64,000 nt of DNA, taken from assembly GCA_016713275.1 (NCBI GenBank), contig JADJPL010000001.1:186001-250000 (forward strand), read 5' to 3'. This document shows, in pieces, positions 44,253-55,378 of the stretch. Numbering within the stretch: the stretch's first letter is position 1; every line of letters starts with the position of its first letter. Origin of the DNA: Haliscomenobacter sp. GTDB lineage: Bacteria; Bacteroidota; Bacteroidia; Chitinophagales; Saprospiraceae. The position numbers were made by a program, and so were the translations under genes. The notes under the pieces are model-generated. The model saw only the letters and a program-made list of their open reading frames with translations. It did no database searches and had not been told where the DNA came from.

Positions 44253-46003
44253 TTCAACCTAAGCTGCAACTCCTCCAACTGAGCGTCTGCAATTTCCGAA
44301 GGCGCATCGATCATCATATCTCTGCCCGTATTGTTTTTGGGGAACGCGATAAAGTCGCGGATGGAATTTTGGCCGTTCATCACGGAGCAAAGCCGGTCGA
44401 AGCCGAAGGCGATGCCCCCGTGGGGTGGAGCGCCGTATTCAAAAGCGCCCAGAAGGAATCCAAACTGGCGCTCGGCTTCTTCCTGGGTGAAGCCCAGGAG
44501 CTTGAAGTTCTTTTCCTGCAACGCCCGGTTGTGGATACGGATGGATCCACCTCCGATTTCCACGCCATTAATGACAAGGTCGTAGGCGTCGGCCCGGAGG
44601 TTCTTCAGCACGGTGCGGTCGTCGCTGGCCATGCGCTCGATATCGTCGGGTTTAGGCGAAGTGAAAGGGTGGTGCATGGCGAAAAACCGTTGGGTGTCTT
44701 CATCCCATTCCAGGAGCGGGAAGTCGAGTACCCACAGCGGTTTGAAGTCTCCGGGGGTCATGAGGCCCATGCGGCGGCCCATTTCCAGGCGCAATTCACC
44801 GAGTTGCTTGCGTGTTTTTTCCTCCTCTCCGGCGAGGATAAGCATCAGATCGCCAGGTTTGGCGCCCATGCGGTCCGCCCACGCGGCGAGGTCGGTTTCG
44901 GAAAAGAATTTATCCACGGAGGATTTCAACGAGCCGTCTTCGCCGAATCGGACATAAACTAACCCTTTGGCGCCAATCTGCGGGCGTTTTACCCATTCGG
45001 TGAGCTCGTCGATCTGTTTGCGGGTATACGCGGTTTGCCCTTGCGCGTTGATTCCCACCACAAGCTCGGCACTGTCAAAAACGCCGAAGCCTTTGCCCTG
45101 GGCCAAATCGGTGAGCGGAGTAAAGGCCATGCCAAACCGCAGGTCGGGCTTGTCCGACCCGTACAAGCGCAGGGCATCGTCGTAGGACATACGGGGGAAT
45201 TCCGGCAGGTCCAGCCCAAGCGTCTCCCGGAATAAATGGCGGGTTAACCCTTCAAACGTCTGGAGAATATCTTCCCTGGTAACAAAAGCCATCTCGCAGT
45301 CGATCTGCGTAAACTCCGGCTGCCGGTCTGCCCGTAGGTCTTCGTCCCGGAAGCATTTGACGATCTGGAAATACCGGTCGTAACCGGCTACCATCAGGAT
45401 CTGCTTGAACGTTTGAGGCGACTGAGGTAGCGCATAGAACTGTCCGGGGTTCATCCGGCTGGGAACCACAAAATCCCGCGCCCCTTCAGGGGTGCTCTTG
45501 ATTAAAAAGGGGGTCTCCACTTCTGCAAAGCTTTTGGCATTCAAGTACTTACGCACTTCAAGCGACAATTGGGACCGGAACAGGATGTTGCGCTGCACGG
45601 GAGTCCGCCGCAAATCCAGGTAGCGGTATTTCATCCGGAGGTCGTCTCCTCCGTCGGAGTCGTCTTCAATCGTAAAAGGAGGCACCTTGGAGGCGTTTAG
45701 CACCTGAATCGACTGTACATCGATTTCTACCTCGCCGGTTTCCCTGTTGAGGTTCTTGGCGCTTCGCTCCCGCACCAGCCCTTCGGCCTGAATAACGAAT
45801 TCCCTTCCCAGCTTGCGGGCTTGCTCGCAAAGCGGGGCGTCGGTTTCCATACTGAACACCAATTGGGTAATGCCATATCGGTCGCGAAGGTCGATAAAGG
45901 TCATGCTCCCAAAATCGCGAACGGTTTGGACCCATCCGCTCAGGCGGACCGTTTTGCCCGAATCGGTCAGGCGTAATTCGCCACAGGTATGCGTACGATA
46001 CAT
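44240..46003 (-). CDS. aspS: Aspartyl-tRNA synthetase
   Basis: The 587-residue class II synthetase starts MYRTHTCGELRLTDSGKTV (ATG 46003). It has the anticodon-binding OB fold (about 1-105), motif 2 FRDEDLRADRQPEFTQID, a GAD insertion domain (about 285-420) and motif 3 GGIAFGFDRL near the end. The bacterial length with the GAD domain is normal. It charges tRNA-Asp (bacterial-type AspRS may also charge tRNA-Asn). The longer frame upstream of 46003 lacks conservation. It is divergent from hemA. Confidence 0.97.
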   Translation of the reverse strand: MYRTHTCGELRLTDSGKTVRLSGWVQTVRDFGSMTFIDLRDRYGITQLVFSMETDAPLCEQARKLGREFVIQAEGLVRERSAKNLNRETGEVEIDVQSIQVLNASKVPPFTIEDDSDGGDDLRMKYRYLDLRRTPVQRNILFRSQLSLEVRKYLNAKSFAEVETPFLIKSTPEGARDFVVPSRMNPGQFYALPQSPQTFKQILMVAGYDRYFQIVKCFRDEDLRADRQPEFTQIDCEMAFVTREDILQTFEGLTRHLFRETLGLDLPEFPRMSYDDALRLYGSDKPDLRFGMAFTPLTDLAQGKGFGVFDSAELVVGINAQGQTAYTRKQIDELTEWVKRPQIGAKGLVYVRFGEDGSLKSSVDKFFSETDLAAWADRMGAKPGDLMLILAGEEEKTRKQLGELRLEMGRRMGLMTPGDFKPLWVLDFPLLEWDEDTQRFFAMHHPFTSPKPDDIERMASDDRTVLKNLRADAYDLVINGVEIGGGSIRIHNRALQEKNFKLLGFTQEEAERQFGFLLGAFEYGAPPHGGIAFGFDRLCSVMNGQNSIRDFIAFPKNNTGRDMMIDAPSEIADAQLEELQLRLKERE

Positions 46004-46179
46004 GGAGGTTGTGTTTAATTGTTTAAGAGTACAAAAATACAACCTTGCTCCGTATTCCGGGCATCCTGATTGGCTTTTCCTGTGCGGGGTAATTGCATTG
46101 AAACTGTGTAGAATTGTTCTAAATAATATTGGTTAATACCTTGTTACAGTTTCGTGACATAGCAAAAAAAGGAAGCCGG

Positions 46180-46187
46180 TATTTTTG
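46180..46187 (+). promoter_or_regulatory. -7 promoter box of hemA
   Basis: TATTTTTG fits TAnnTTTG exactly and lies 25 bases before the hemA start codon, giving a short leader. Confidence 0.6.
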
Positions 46188-46212
46188 CCTGCATTATCGG
46201 TTATCATTGCGT

Positions 46213-47443
46213 ATGCTGGAACATTTCAACCTTTTGACGCTTACCCATAAACGAGTGCCTTTGGCACAACTGGGCGGTTTCGTGCTGCAGGCCGAGACGC
46301 CCCTGGCGCTCGGGGTTCGCCTTCATGCGATCAAAGAGCAGTTTGGTCTGGAAGAGTTGTTGTACCTCGCTACCTGTAACCGGGTATTGTTTTTTATTTC
46401 GGAGAGAAAAAGCCGACCTTTCTTTTTTGACGGAGTTCTTTCAGGAGCTTTATCCAGGCATCGAAGATTCCGTTTTGGATCAGCTGGACGAGTGGGTGGC
46501 TGTTTACCAGGGGCAGGAAGCGATTCGGCATCTGTTCGAAGTGGCGGCCTCTATTGATTCCATGGTGATCGGCGAACGCCAGATTCTTGGCCAGTTGCGG
46601 GATGCTTACGATCAATGCAAAGACTGGGGAATTACCGGCGATAACCTGAGGCTGGCCGTCGACTTGGCCGTTCAGGCAGCAAAAGCGGTGTACACCCATA
46701 CCCGAATTGGGGAGAAACCCATATCGATTGCTTCGCTGGCCGTTCAAAAACTGGAACGCTTGCATACGCCAAAAGACGCCCGAATCCTCCTGGTTGGCGC
46801 CGGCCAAACCAACGCCCTGGTAGCCAAATTTTTGATCAAACACCGGTTTCACAACGTCCGGGTTTTTAACCGCACCCTGGCCCGCGCGGAAGACCTTTCC
46901 GCGTTGTTTGAGCATGGTTCCGCCTCGCCGTTGAGCGCGCTTGCCTCCTACCGGGAGGGTTTTGATGTGCTGATCGCTTGTACCTCCGCCCACGAACCCG
47001 TGATCCGGCATGGCCTGTATCATGACTTGCTGCAAGGCGACCAACGCGAAAAGGTGGTCATCGACCTGTCGATTCCCCGTAACGTCGAGGCTGCCGTTCC
47101 GAGAGATTTCCCTATTCAATATGTTGAAATAGAAGGGCTTCGATCCCTGGCAAAGGAAAACCTGGCCTTCCGCGAAAAGGAAGTGGAGCACGCCCGAACG
47201 TTATTGGATGAGTATACCGCGCTGTTCCCGGCGCAATACCGGCAGCGGCGTCTGGAGCGCGCCCTTCAGGTCATTCCGGATTCGGTCCGGGCCGTGAAGG
47301 AAAAGGCCGTCCGGGAGGTTTTCAAAAAAGAGCTGGATTCATTGGACCCGTCGGCCTTGGCCTTAGTGGAGCGCATTCTGGGCTATATGGAAAAAAAATG
47401 TATCGGGATTCCCATGAAAGCAGCCAGGGAAGCCATCCTTTAA
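46213..47443 (+). CDS. hemA: Glutamyl-tRNA reductase, one frameshift
   Basis: The first enzyme of the C5 tetrapyrrole pathway reduces Glu-tRNA to glutamate-1-semialdehyde. Part one reads MLEHFNLLTLTHKRVPLAQL and contains the catalytic Cys in LATCNRV. Part two contains SIDSMVIGERQILGQLRDAY, the NADPH-binding domain with ILLVGAGQTNALVAKFL, and the dimerisation helix at the end. The frame changes near 46405, at the A5 run in GAGAGAAAAAGCC; removing one A or adding two joins ISERK to ADLSFLTEFFQEL. The total is about 410 residues, a normal length. The gene should be functional in the organism. Confidence 0.92.
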
Positions 47444-47573
47444 TCGGCGCCGTGCGCATCAACGGGCGCTTCCACCGTTGATTATCAACCATTAAAGGGC
47501 CCCGCTTTTGCAATCCGGCGTATTTTTCTGCGTTCCCTAAAGAGAAACGGGGGAATGATAACATTCTTCCGCG

Positions 47574-47581
47574 TATTTTTG
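47574..47581 (+). promoter_or_regulatory. -7 promoter box of the DUF4294 gene
   Basis: TATTTTTG fits TAnnTTTG, 39 bases before the start codon of the DUF4294 gene. Confidence 0.55.
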
Positions 47582-47619
47582 TAGCGGTTCTGGTTGTTCA
47601 CGTTCAAACCCATTTTCCC

Positions 47620-48234
47620 ATGAGGAGCGCTCTATTTACTTGCTTTTTCCTTTGCGGGATTTTCACTGCCGCCTTCTCTCAATCCCGCGGAACGCTCCTG
47701 CTCAATGGGGATGTCTATGAGTTTATGGTCGACGAGTGTGGGGATACTATTATTCTGGCTACGCTCGGAGACATTTCGGTTTCTTCCATCCGCCATTTTA
47801 AAAACCCGGAAGATTATAACAAGTACCGCCGCTACCGCCGGTACGCCTATATGGTTTATCCCTATGCCACCGAAGCGATACGCATATTCCGGGAATTGGA
47901 ACACGCCACTGCGACCATGCGGGACGGGGAGCGCCGCCGGCATATCCGCAGGTTGCAGAAAGAACTCAAGGAAAAGTTCGAAGATCCTTTGCGCAACCTC
48001 ACCCGCACCCAGGGAATGATCCTCGTGGAAATGATCGAACGGGAATTGGATACCCCGCTTTTTGATCTGATCAAGGACCTTCGGGGCGGGCTCAATGCCT
48101 CCTATTGGAGCACGATGGGCAGCTTTTATGGGTACCGAATCAAAGAAGGGTATATCCGGGGGAAAGATGCTATTCTGGATACCGTGCTGGACGATGTGAA
48201 CCTCACCTACAACAACCCGTACGAAAACAAATGA
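47620..48234 (+). CDS. DUF4294 family exported protein
   Basis: The 204-residue protein has a signal peptide (about 1-20, ending AAFSQ). A domain typical of DUF4294 follows: YRRYAYMVYPYATEAIRIF, TQGMILVEMIERELDTPLF and an aromatic end SFYGYRIKEGY. The family is restricted to Bacteroidota and its function is unknown. Its stop overlaps the start of the OmpA-type gene by four bases (ATGA), so the two are coupled. A consensus -7 box lies upstream. The context suggests an envelope role. Confidence 0.87.
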   Translation: MRSALFTCFFLCGIFTAAFSQSRGTLLLNGDVYEFMVDECGDTIILATLGDISVSSIRHFKNPEDYNKYRRYRRYAYMVYPYATEAIRIFRELEHATATMRDGERRRHIRRLQKELKEKFEDPLRNLTRTQGMILVEMIERELDTPLFDLIKDLRGGLNASYWSTMGSFYGYRIKEGYIRGKDAILDTVLDDVNLTYNNPYENK

Positions 48235-48878
48235 CCAGCCCATCGGATACCCTTGCCCGCGAACCCAATTCCTGGACCAGAGGGCCGAAACTTGCGCTGC
48301 TCCTGGCCTTGTTCTTTACGTTCCTTTTTATTGGGGGGTATAGCTGGTTGAAACAGCGCTTTCCCGAAGTGGCGCCGTTTACTCCTGCTGCGGAAACGGA
48401 TTCGTCGGTGCAGTTTCCCGATTCCGTCATCCTTGCCTTGCGAGGCTGGGAGTTTCAGGAAGGAAGTATCGGTGAGGAACTCTATCGCTTTTTAGAGAAA
48501 GGGGCCCCTGATTTTCGAAATACCGTGCTGGTATTTCAAAACCGCGATTTCGCTTCCGACACCCTTTCTCCGATGCCTTCCTATAAAGCCCGTGAACTCG
48601 AAGACCTGGCAAGGGTTTTACTCGGTTTCCCGGGACTCCAGGTTGAAATCGCCGGCCATAGCGACGAAGATCAGGATATGCCCCTGAGTTTTTCCCGTTC
48701 CCGCCTGGAAGCCGAAACCATCCGAACCAGGCTCGTCCGGGAAGGCGTTCCGGAGCAACAGGTACAGGCCAAAGGCTATGGGTTTCAATATCCAATCACC
48801 GACAATATCGGACCGGAGGCCAGAGCCCAAAACCGGCGCGTGGAGCTGACCATCCTTGCGCTCCCTCCCTTGCAGTAA
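48231..48878 (+). CDS. OmpA-like peptidoglycan-binding domain protein
   Basis: The 215-residue protein has one N-terminal membrane anchor (about 20-40, LALLLALFFTFLFIGGYSWL) and a C-terminal OmpA domain (about 115-210): IAGHSDEDQDMPLSFSRSRL, then VQAKGYGFQYPI and RAQNRRVELTI. OmpA domains bind diaminopimelate in peptidoglycan. The ATG at 48231 overlaps the DUF4294 stop; a longer frame that starts inside that gene is rejected. It is probably an inner-membrane-anchored, wall-linked protein working with its upstream neighbour. Confidence 0.87.
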   Translation: MTSPSDTLAREPNSWTRGPKLALLLALFFTFLFIGGYSWLKQRFPEVAPFTPAAETDSSVQFPDSVILALRGWEFQEGSIGEELYRFLEKGAPDFRNTVLVFQNRDFASDTLSPMPSYKARELEDLARVLLGFPGLQVEIAGHSDEDQDMPLSFSRSRLEAETIRTRLVREGVPEQQVQAKGYGFQYPITDNIGPEARAQNRRVELTILALPPLQ

Positions 48879-49000
48879 TCTCTGGACCTGCCGCACCTTC
48901 TTTTCCAGCAACAGACGGTGCAATTAACCCGGGCTTTCCGGTTAAATAAGCCGAAACCATCGTATTTTGAGGCAAATTACCTTTGGTAAAAACTATCCTA

Positions 49001-51930
49001 ATGGATCAAGCGCTGCACACTCTTGCATGCCAGATGGAGGGCGAACTCCATACCGACCGCCTCAGCAGGGCTATTTATGCCACCGATGGATCGATTTACC
49101 GCAAGTGGCCCATGGCGGTAGCCAGGCCCAAATCCAAAGAAGACCTGCGCCTGCTGATCCAGTTCGCCCGGGCAAATCGCGTTTCCCTAATCCCGCGAAC
49201 GGCAGGCACTTCCCTGGCCGGGCAATGCGTTGGGGAAGGAATCGTTGTGGATACCTCCAGATATCTTACCCAGATCCTGGAATTTAACGCGGAAGAACGC
49301 TGGGTCAGGGTCCAGCCGGGCGTAATCCGCGACCAGCTCAACGAATTTCTTAAACCCCACGGCCTGTTTTTCGGCCCGAACACCTCCACCGCCAACCGGG
49401 CTATGATCGGAGGCATGGTGGGCAATAACTCCTGCGGAACAACTTCCATTGTTTATGGCACGACCCGGGACCACGTGCTGGAGCTCCGCTGCCTGCTCAG
49501 CGACGGCTCCGAAGCGGTTTTTGAACCGCTTCGGCCGGAGGCATTTCAGGAAAAACTCCGGGGAGATAGCCTGGAGAGCCGCATCTATCAGCAGCTCTAC
49601 GGCGAACTAAGCGACCCGGCTCAGCGCGAAGAAATCGAGCGGGAGTACCCCAAACCGCATATTCACCGCAGGAATACCGGCTACGCCGTTGACCTGTTGC
49701 TGCGTCAGCAGCCTTTTTCCGCTGACGGGGCCCCCTTTAACCTATCCTCCTTGGTTTGCGGCTCGGAAGGCACCCTGGCGCTCATCACGGAGATCAAGCT
49801 GGATTTGGATCCTCTACCCGATCCGGTAGATGTCGTGGTGTGTCCTCATTTTACCAGTATCCATGAAAGCATGCGGGCTGTTCTGGTGGCGATGGAGCAC
49901 CGGCCTGCTGCCTGCGAACTGATGGACAAACGCATCCTGGATTGCACCAAAGACAACCTTTCCCAGCAGAAAAACCGGTTTTTTATTCAGGGAGACCCGG
50001 AAGCGGTGCTCATGATTGAGTTCCGGGGCAAAACGGTTGAGGAAGCCGGGCGCAAAGCGGAGGCCATGATAGAAGCGATGCAGGCCGCCGGCCTGGGATA
50101 TCACTTTCCCAAAGTGACTCCGCCTCAGAGCAAAAGCGTCTGGACGTTGCGTGCTGCGGGTTTTGGAGTGCTTTCCAATATGAAGGGCGACGCCAAACCC
50201 ATCGAGTTTATTGAAGATACTGCGGTGGCACTCGCCGACCTGCCTGCGTATATCCAGGAATTCAGCGAGGCCATGGACGGATTCCGGCAACAGGTGGTTT
50301 ACTACGCGCATGCCGGGGCAGGTGAACTCCACCTGCGGCCCAGCGTCAACCTCAAAACCAGCGAGGGCGTCCGGCAAATGCGGGAAATCGCTGAATTTTC
50401 CGCCCGGTTGGTGAAGAAATACGGGGGGTCTTTAAGCGGAGAACACGGCGACGGGCGGGTGCGCGGAGAATTTATCCCCTTGGTGCTTGGCGAAAAAAAC
50501 TATGCGCTCCTGCAACGAATCAAAAAAACCTGGGACCCCGACGGCATCTTCAACCCGGAAAAAATCGTCGGCGCGCCTCCGATGGACCAGGACCTGCGCT
50601 ATAAACAGGATACGCCTGCCCTGAAACTGGATACCGTCTTCGATTTTTCCGAAGTGGGCGGAATGCTCAAAATGGCCGAAAAATGTTCCGGTTCCGGAGA
50701 TTGCCGCAAACTGGCCTTTTCCGGAGGAACGATGTGCCCCAGTTACATGGCTACCCGCAATGAAAAAGACTCCACCAGAGCCCGGGCTAACGCCCTGAGG
50801 GAGTTTTTGACGATGAATGTCAAAGCCAACCCCTTTGATCATCCGGAAATTGCAGAGGCGATGGATCTCTGCCTTTCCTGCAAAGGGTGTAAATCAGAGT
50901 GCCCTTCGAATGTCGATATGGCTACGTTGAAAGCGGAGTTTCTGCACCAATACCACCAAACCCATGGGATTCCCCTGCGCAGCCGGGTATTTGGGCATAT
51001 CGGGGAGATCAACCGGCTGGCTTCCGCCGTTCCGGCAGTGAGCAATTTTTTTCTGGGAAACGCATGGACGAGCCGCTTCTTCAAAGCGGTTCTGGGCGTG
51101 GCGCCCCAGCGATCGCTTCCCCCGGTGACCTCCTCGCTGAGGAGTTGGTATAACCGCGCTGCCGGAAAACGGACCCCTTCGGCGCCGAAGGGAAAGGTGT
51201 ATTTTTTCTGCGACGAGTTCACCAATTACAACGACGCGCACATCGGGCAGCAAGCGATCCAGTTGCTCTGGGCGCTTGGGTATGAGGTCGGGATGCCGCC
51301 GCATCCCGATAGTGGCAGAGCATTCTTTTCCAAGGGGATGCTGGGGCCTGCAAAAAACTGGCCAACCAGAATGTGGCTTTGTTCTCGCCCCTGATCAGCG
51401 CAGAAACCCCTTTGGTTGGACTGGAACCCTCGGCTATCCTGGGCTTCCGCGACGAGTACCCCCGGCTTGTTCCTTCAGACCGAAAAGAAGCGGCCCAACG
51501 ATTGGGAGTACAAGCGCTGATGATCGAAGAATTTCTCGTCAGGGAGATGGAAGCAGGCCGGATCGATGCCTCCGCGTTTACCGAAGCGCCGAAAACGATT
51601 TTACTACACGGGCATTGCCACCAAAAAGCGCTTGCCGGCGCCGGGGCAAGCGCAAGCGCTTTGGGAATCCCAAAAAATTTCTCGGTCGAACTCATGGACA
51701 CCGGATGCTGCGGAATGGCGGGCTCTTTCGGATATGAAAAAGAACATATTGAGTTGAGCATGCAGGTGGGTGAATTGACCTTGTTCCCAAAAGTCCGAAG
51801 CGCGTCCGAACAGGTGTTGATCGCCGCGCCAGGTACGAGCTGCCGCCACCAAATTCTGGATGGTACAGGGAGGAAAGCCCTGCATCCGGTAACTATCCTG
51901 TACCAGGCGCTTCGTTCGGCGAATCCTTGA
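49001..51930 (+). CDS. GlcD-type FAD-linked oxidase fused to iron-sulfur subunit, one frameshift
   Basis: About 977 residues. The N-terminal half is a PCMH-type FAD domain (LIPRTAGTSLAGQCVGEGIV, GGMVGNNSCGTTSIVYGTTR) and an FAD-oxidase C-terminal domain ending SLSGEHGDGRVRGEF. Then comes an iron-sulfur part with two cluster regions (CSGSGDCRK...CP and CLSCKGCKSECPS) and a C-terminal Cys-rich domain (HGHCHQKAL, TGCCGMAGSFG). It resembles GlcD-GlcF or YdiJ-type fusions that oxidise D-2-hydroxyacids such as D-lactate or glycolate. The frame is lost near 51355; reading A6 as A7 gives AKKLANQNVALFSPLIS and joins both parts, so one A is missing. Starts at ATG 49001. Confidence 0.92.
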
Positions 51931-52087
51931 CGCGAAGCGGCTGCGGAATGCCCCAAACGCCTATACGGACTTGGAAAAGGTCGGCCGGTAGCGTCCGGAA
52001 TCCCAAACTTCTCCAAGGTACGTATAGATCAATGCGTTAAATCTCAGAGATTCTATCTAACTTTGTGAGGAATTTTTCAAATCACAA

Positions 52088-53405
52088 ATGGGTCCTGACA
52101 TACTTCTTACCATTTTCCTGGTATTGCTCAACGGGTTTTTCGTCGCTGCGGAATTTGCTATTGTAAAAGTGCGGATATCTCAAATCCAGGTCCGTTCCGA
52201 AAACAGCTTCAATGCGCGTATTGCGGAGAGCGTGGTCGCCAATCTGGATGGCTACCTTGCGGCCACTCAACTAGGTATCACCCTGGCCAGCCTTGGTTTG
52301 GGCTGGATTGGGGAAGGTGTGGTTACCCGCCTGATCCTGGCAGCGATGCACGGAATCGGGTTGGAACTTAGCGAAACGGCTGCACACAGCCTGGCTATTC
52401 CATTTGCCTTTGTTACCATTACGGTAATGCATATCGTTTTTGGGGAATTGGCGCCTAAGTCGCTGGCTATTCGATTTCCAACGAAAACGACCCTCGCGAT
52501 TTCCATTCCGATGAAGGTGTTTTACTTTATTTTCCGCCCGTTCATTTACATCCTGAACGGATTCGCCAACTTCATCCTGCGGTTGATTGGGATCGAGCCG
52601 GTGCCTCATTCCGAGATCCATACCGAGGAGGAGCTAAGACTGATTATTGCCGAAAGCGCAGAAGGAGGCGCTATTCTGGCTTCCGAAAGGGAATTGATCC
52701 AGAACGTCTTTGATTTTGACGACCGCACCGTGCGCCAGGTCCTTAAGCCGCGCAATCAAATCTCTGCGCTGGAAAGAGATACGCCAATGCAGGAGGCGAT
52801 CGACTATGCTATTTCCGAAGGGTATTCCCGCTATCCGGTATATGAAAACAGTCTGGACAATATCATTGGCTTCGTATTGGTCAAAGACCTTCTGGCGCAC
52901 CTCCGGAACCCTAGAGAGAATGCCGAGCTTAAGGACATGATTCGGAGCATCAACTTTATTTCTTCCAGCAAAAAAATCAGCCAGGTCCTGCGCCTGTTCC
53001 AGCAAAACAAGACCCAAATGGCGATCGTCGTCAACGAATTCGGCGGCACCGTGGGGCTGATCACCCTGGAGGATATTCTGGAAGAACTGGTAGGCGAGAT
53101 TCAGGACGAAACGGACGCCGAATTGCCTCGTGGAAAAAACAGGAGAAGATACGTTCCGGATTTTTGCTCAAAGCCCGCTGGATGAAATCAACGGAGATCT
53201 ACCGTTGCCTTTCCCGGAAAGTCAGAACTATATTACCCTGGCCGGATTGATCCTGGAGTATACAAAAACAATTCCCGACGAAAACCAGGAGTTGGAGATT
53301 CCGCCCTATCGAATCAAGATTCTGCACATGTTGCAAAATAGCCCCGACCTGATCGAGGCAGTGCTCATGCCGCAAGCGGAGTCCAACCAGGAGGAAAACG
53401 AATGA
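52088..53405 (+). CDS. CNNM/CorC-type hemolysin family membrane protein, one frameshift
   Basis: About 439 residues. An N-terminal CNNM membrane domain (about 1-190) has several helices and GITLASLGLGWIGE and VFGELAPKSLAIR motifs. Two CBS domains follow (about 205-340: LKPRNQISALERDTPMQEAI, MAIVVNEFGGTVGLITLEDI), then a CorC_HlyC/TerC-like C-terminal domain. The last joins if two bases are supplied near 53119 (ELPLVEKTGEDTFRIFAQSP). The family covers magnesium or cobalt efflux and envelope integrity proteins. Without the repair it would lose the CorC_HlyC domain. Confidence 0.9.
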
Positions 53406-53477
53406 AGGTCCCCGCGCCGGGCTTTTTCCCTGCGTTTTTTACCTCATCCTTGATTAAGCGCTTCGCGCTTCCGTCTC

Positions 53478-55081
53478 ATGGCTCTACTTGAATGCGTACC
53501 CAATTTCAGCGAAGGGCGAAACCCGGAGGTCATCCGGCAGATCGCCGATTCTATTGAACGGGCCGATGGGGTATTCCTGTTGGACGTTGACCCGGGCAAG
53601 GCGACCAACCGAACGGTCATGACCTTTGCCGGCCCTCCGGAAGCCGTAGTGGAGGCGGCTTTCCAGGCAATCAAGACGGCTGCGGCCCTCATCGATATGG
53701 CAGGCCACCAGGGAGAACATCCCCGCATGGGCGCGACCGATGTCTGTCCGCTGATTCCTATCGAAGGCCTTAGCATGGAAGAAGCTGCCGCCTGGGCCCG
53801 GCGGCTGGGCGAGCGGGTGGGCCGCGAGCTGAACATTCCGGTTTTCCTGTACGAGCACGCCGCTTCGGCCCCTGAACGCCGCAATCTGGCTACCATCCGT
53901 TCCGGGGAATACGAAGGATTGGCGGCGAAGTTAAAAGACCCCTCCTGGGTACCGGATTTTGGCCCTGCCGAGTTTAATCAACGCTCCGGAGCAACCGTGA
54001 TCGGCGCCCGGGACTTCCTGGCTGCCTATAATGTCAACCTGAATACCACGTCCTCCCGCAGGGCAAATGCCGTGGCGTTTGATGTGCGCGAACAGGGCCG
54101 GATTCTCCGGGAAGGCAACCCCATAACGAAGAATACGGCATCGCCCAGGTATCCATGAACCTGACCAACTTATCCGACACTCCCCTGCACGAGGCATTCG
54201 AAGCGTGTTGTGTCAGCGCCAATAACCGGGGGCTTCGGGTGACCGGCTCGGAGCTGGTGGGTATGATTCCCCTCAAAGCGCTCCTGGATGCGGGCAAATA
54301 CTTCCTGCGCAAACAACAGCGTTCGGTCGGCGCTTCGGAGGACGAGATCCTCCGGATCGCGATTCGTTCCCTGGGCCTGGATGAGCTATCTCCTTTTGAC
54401 CCCCGGAAAAAAATCCTGGAGTACCGGTTGGAAGACCTGAAGGGGGAGAAAAAACTAATAGATCTTACGCTCCGGCGTTTTGCCGATGAAACGGCATCCG
54501 AAAGCGTTGCTCCGGGTGGCGGGTCGGTAGCTGCCTATGCCGGGGCTCTGGGCGCCAGCCTGGGCGCTATGGTTGCCAACCTCTCCAGCCACCGCCGGGG
54601 ATGGGATGATCGCTGGGAAGCGTTTTCCCATTGGGCAGAGCAGGGCGCGCGCCTTAAATCCCAACTTCTTCTCCTCGTCGATGAAGATACCAAGGCGTTT
54701 ATGGGGATCCTCGATGCTTTTCGCCTGCCCAAAAGCACTCCCGAGGAACAGGCAGCCCGGAAGGAGGCTGTTCAGGCGGCTACCAGGCGCGCTATTGAGG
54801 TTCCTGCCCTAACCATGGAGCTGGCGTATGCCGCACTTGACCTTCTGGAAGCTATGGTCCGCGAGGGAAATCCCAATTCGGTGAGCGATGCCGGAGTGGG
54901 CGCTTTGTGTGTCCGGGCAGCCGTGCACGGCGCCTGGCTAAACGTACAAACCAACACCGGCGGATTGAAGGACGCCGAATTTGTCCGCCAGGTTTCGGAA
55001 AGAGGACAGGTCCTCGCGCATCGTACCGAGGAACGCGTCGCCGAACTGGTCCGGTTGGTGGAGGATAAGATCCGGGGATAA
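53478..55081 (+). CDS. ftcD: Glutamate formiminotransferase-cyclodeaminase, internally deleted and frameshifted
   Basis: The first part (53478-54158) is the formiminotransferase: MALLECVPNFSEGRN, the catalytic His in GEHPRMGATDVCPLIP and NVNLNTTSSRRANAVAFDVR. The second (from 54155) covers the rest of that domain (SMNLTNLSDTPLHEAFEACC, GSELVGMIPLKALLDAG) and the cyclodeaminase (ESVAPGGGSVAAYAGALGAS to the end). Between EGNP and EEYG the usual segment of about 28 residues (PG.LK.VKAIGWYI region) is missing and the frame changes. So this is a deletion of roughly 80-85 bases, not a homopolymer slip. The enzyme degrades N-formiminoglutamate from histidine with tetrahydrofolate. The two parts overlap by ATGA and might still be translated separately. 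Confidence 0.88.
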
Positions 55082-55108
55082 GAGCTGATCACTATTCAAT
55101 CGATTCAT

Positions 55109-55378
55109 ATGGGCACATTCGATCGGTTTTGTCAAAGTTGTGGAATGCCAATGGACCAAGACCCCAACCATGGGGGAACCAACGCCGATGGCTCCAAAAA
55201 TGCCAAATACTGCAGCTATTGCCTGGTGCATGGCCAATTTGCCGATGGGTTTAAAACCAGCGGGGAGATGGCAGCTTTTGTCAGGGGTAAACTCAAAGAG
55301 ATGGGTTACGGATGGCTGAAACGCTGGTTCTTTTCTTCTCACATTAGCCAACTGGAGCGCTGGAAAAAACCAGCTTAA
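55109..55378 (+). CDS. Small zinc-ribbon protein
   Basis: The 89-residue protein starts MGTFDRFCQSCGMPMDQD and has two Cys pairs, C-x2-C at 8-11 and C-x2-C in YCSYCLVHGQF near 35-38. This matches the putative zinc-ribbon family. The rest is a helical region ending RWKKPA. The role is unknown; the zinc site probably supports protein binding. It lies 27 bases after ftcD, is probably co-transcribed with it, and overlaps the convergent GH9 gene by four bases at the stops. Confidence 0.82.
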   Translation: MGTFDRFCQSCGMPMDQDPNHGGTNADGSKNAKYCSYCLVHGQFADGFKTSGEMAAFVRGKLKEMGYGWLKRWFFSSHISQLERWKKPA

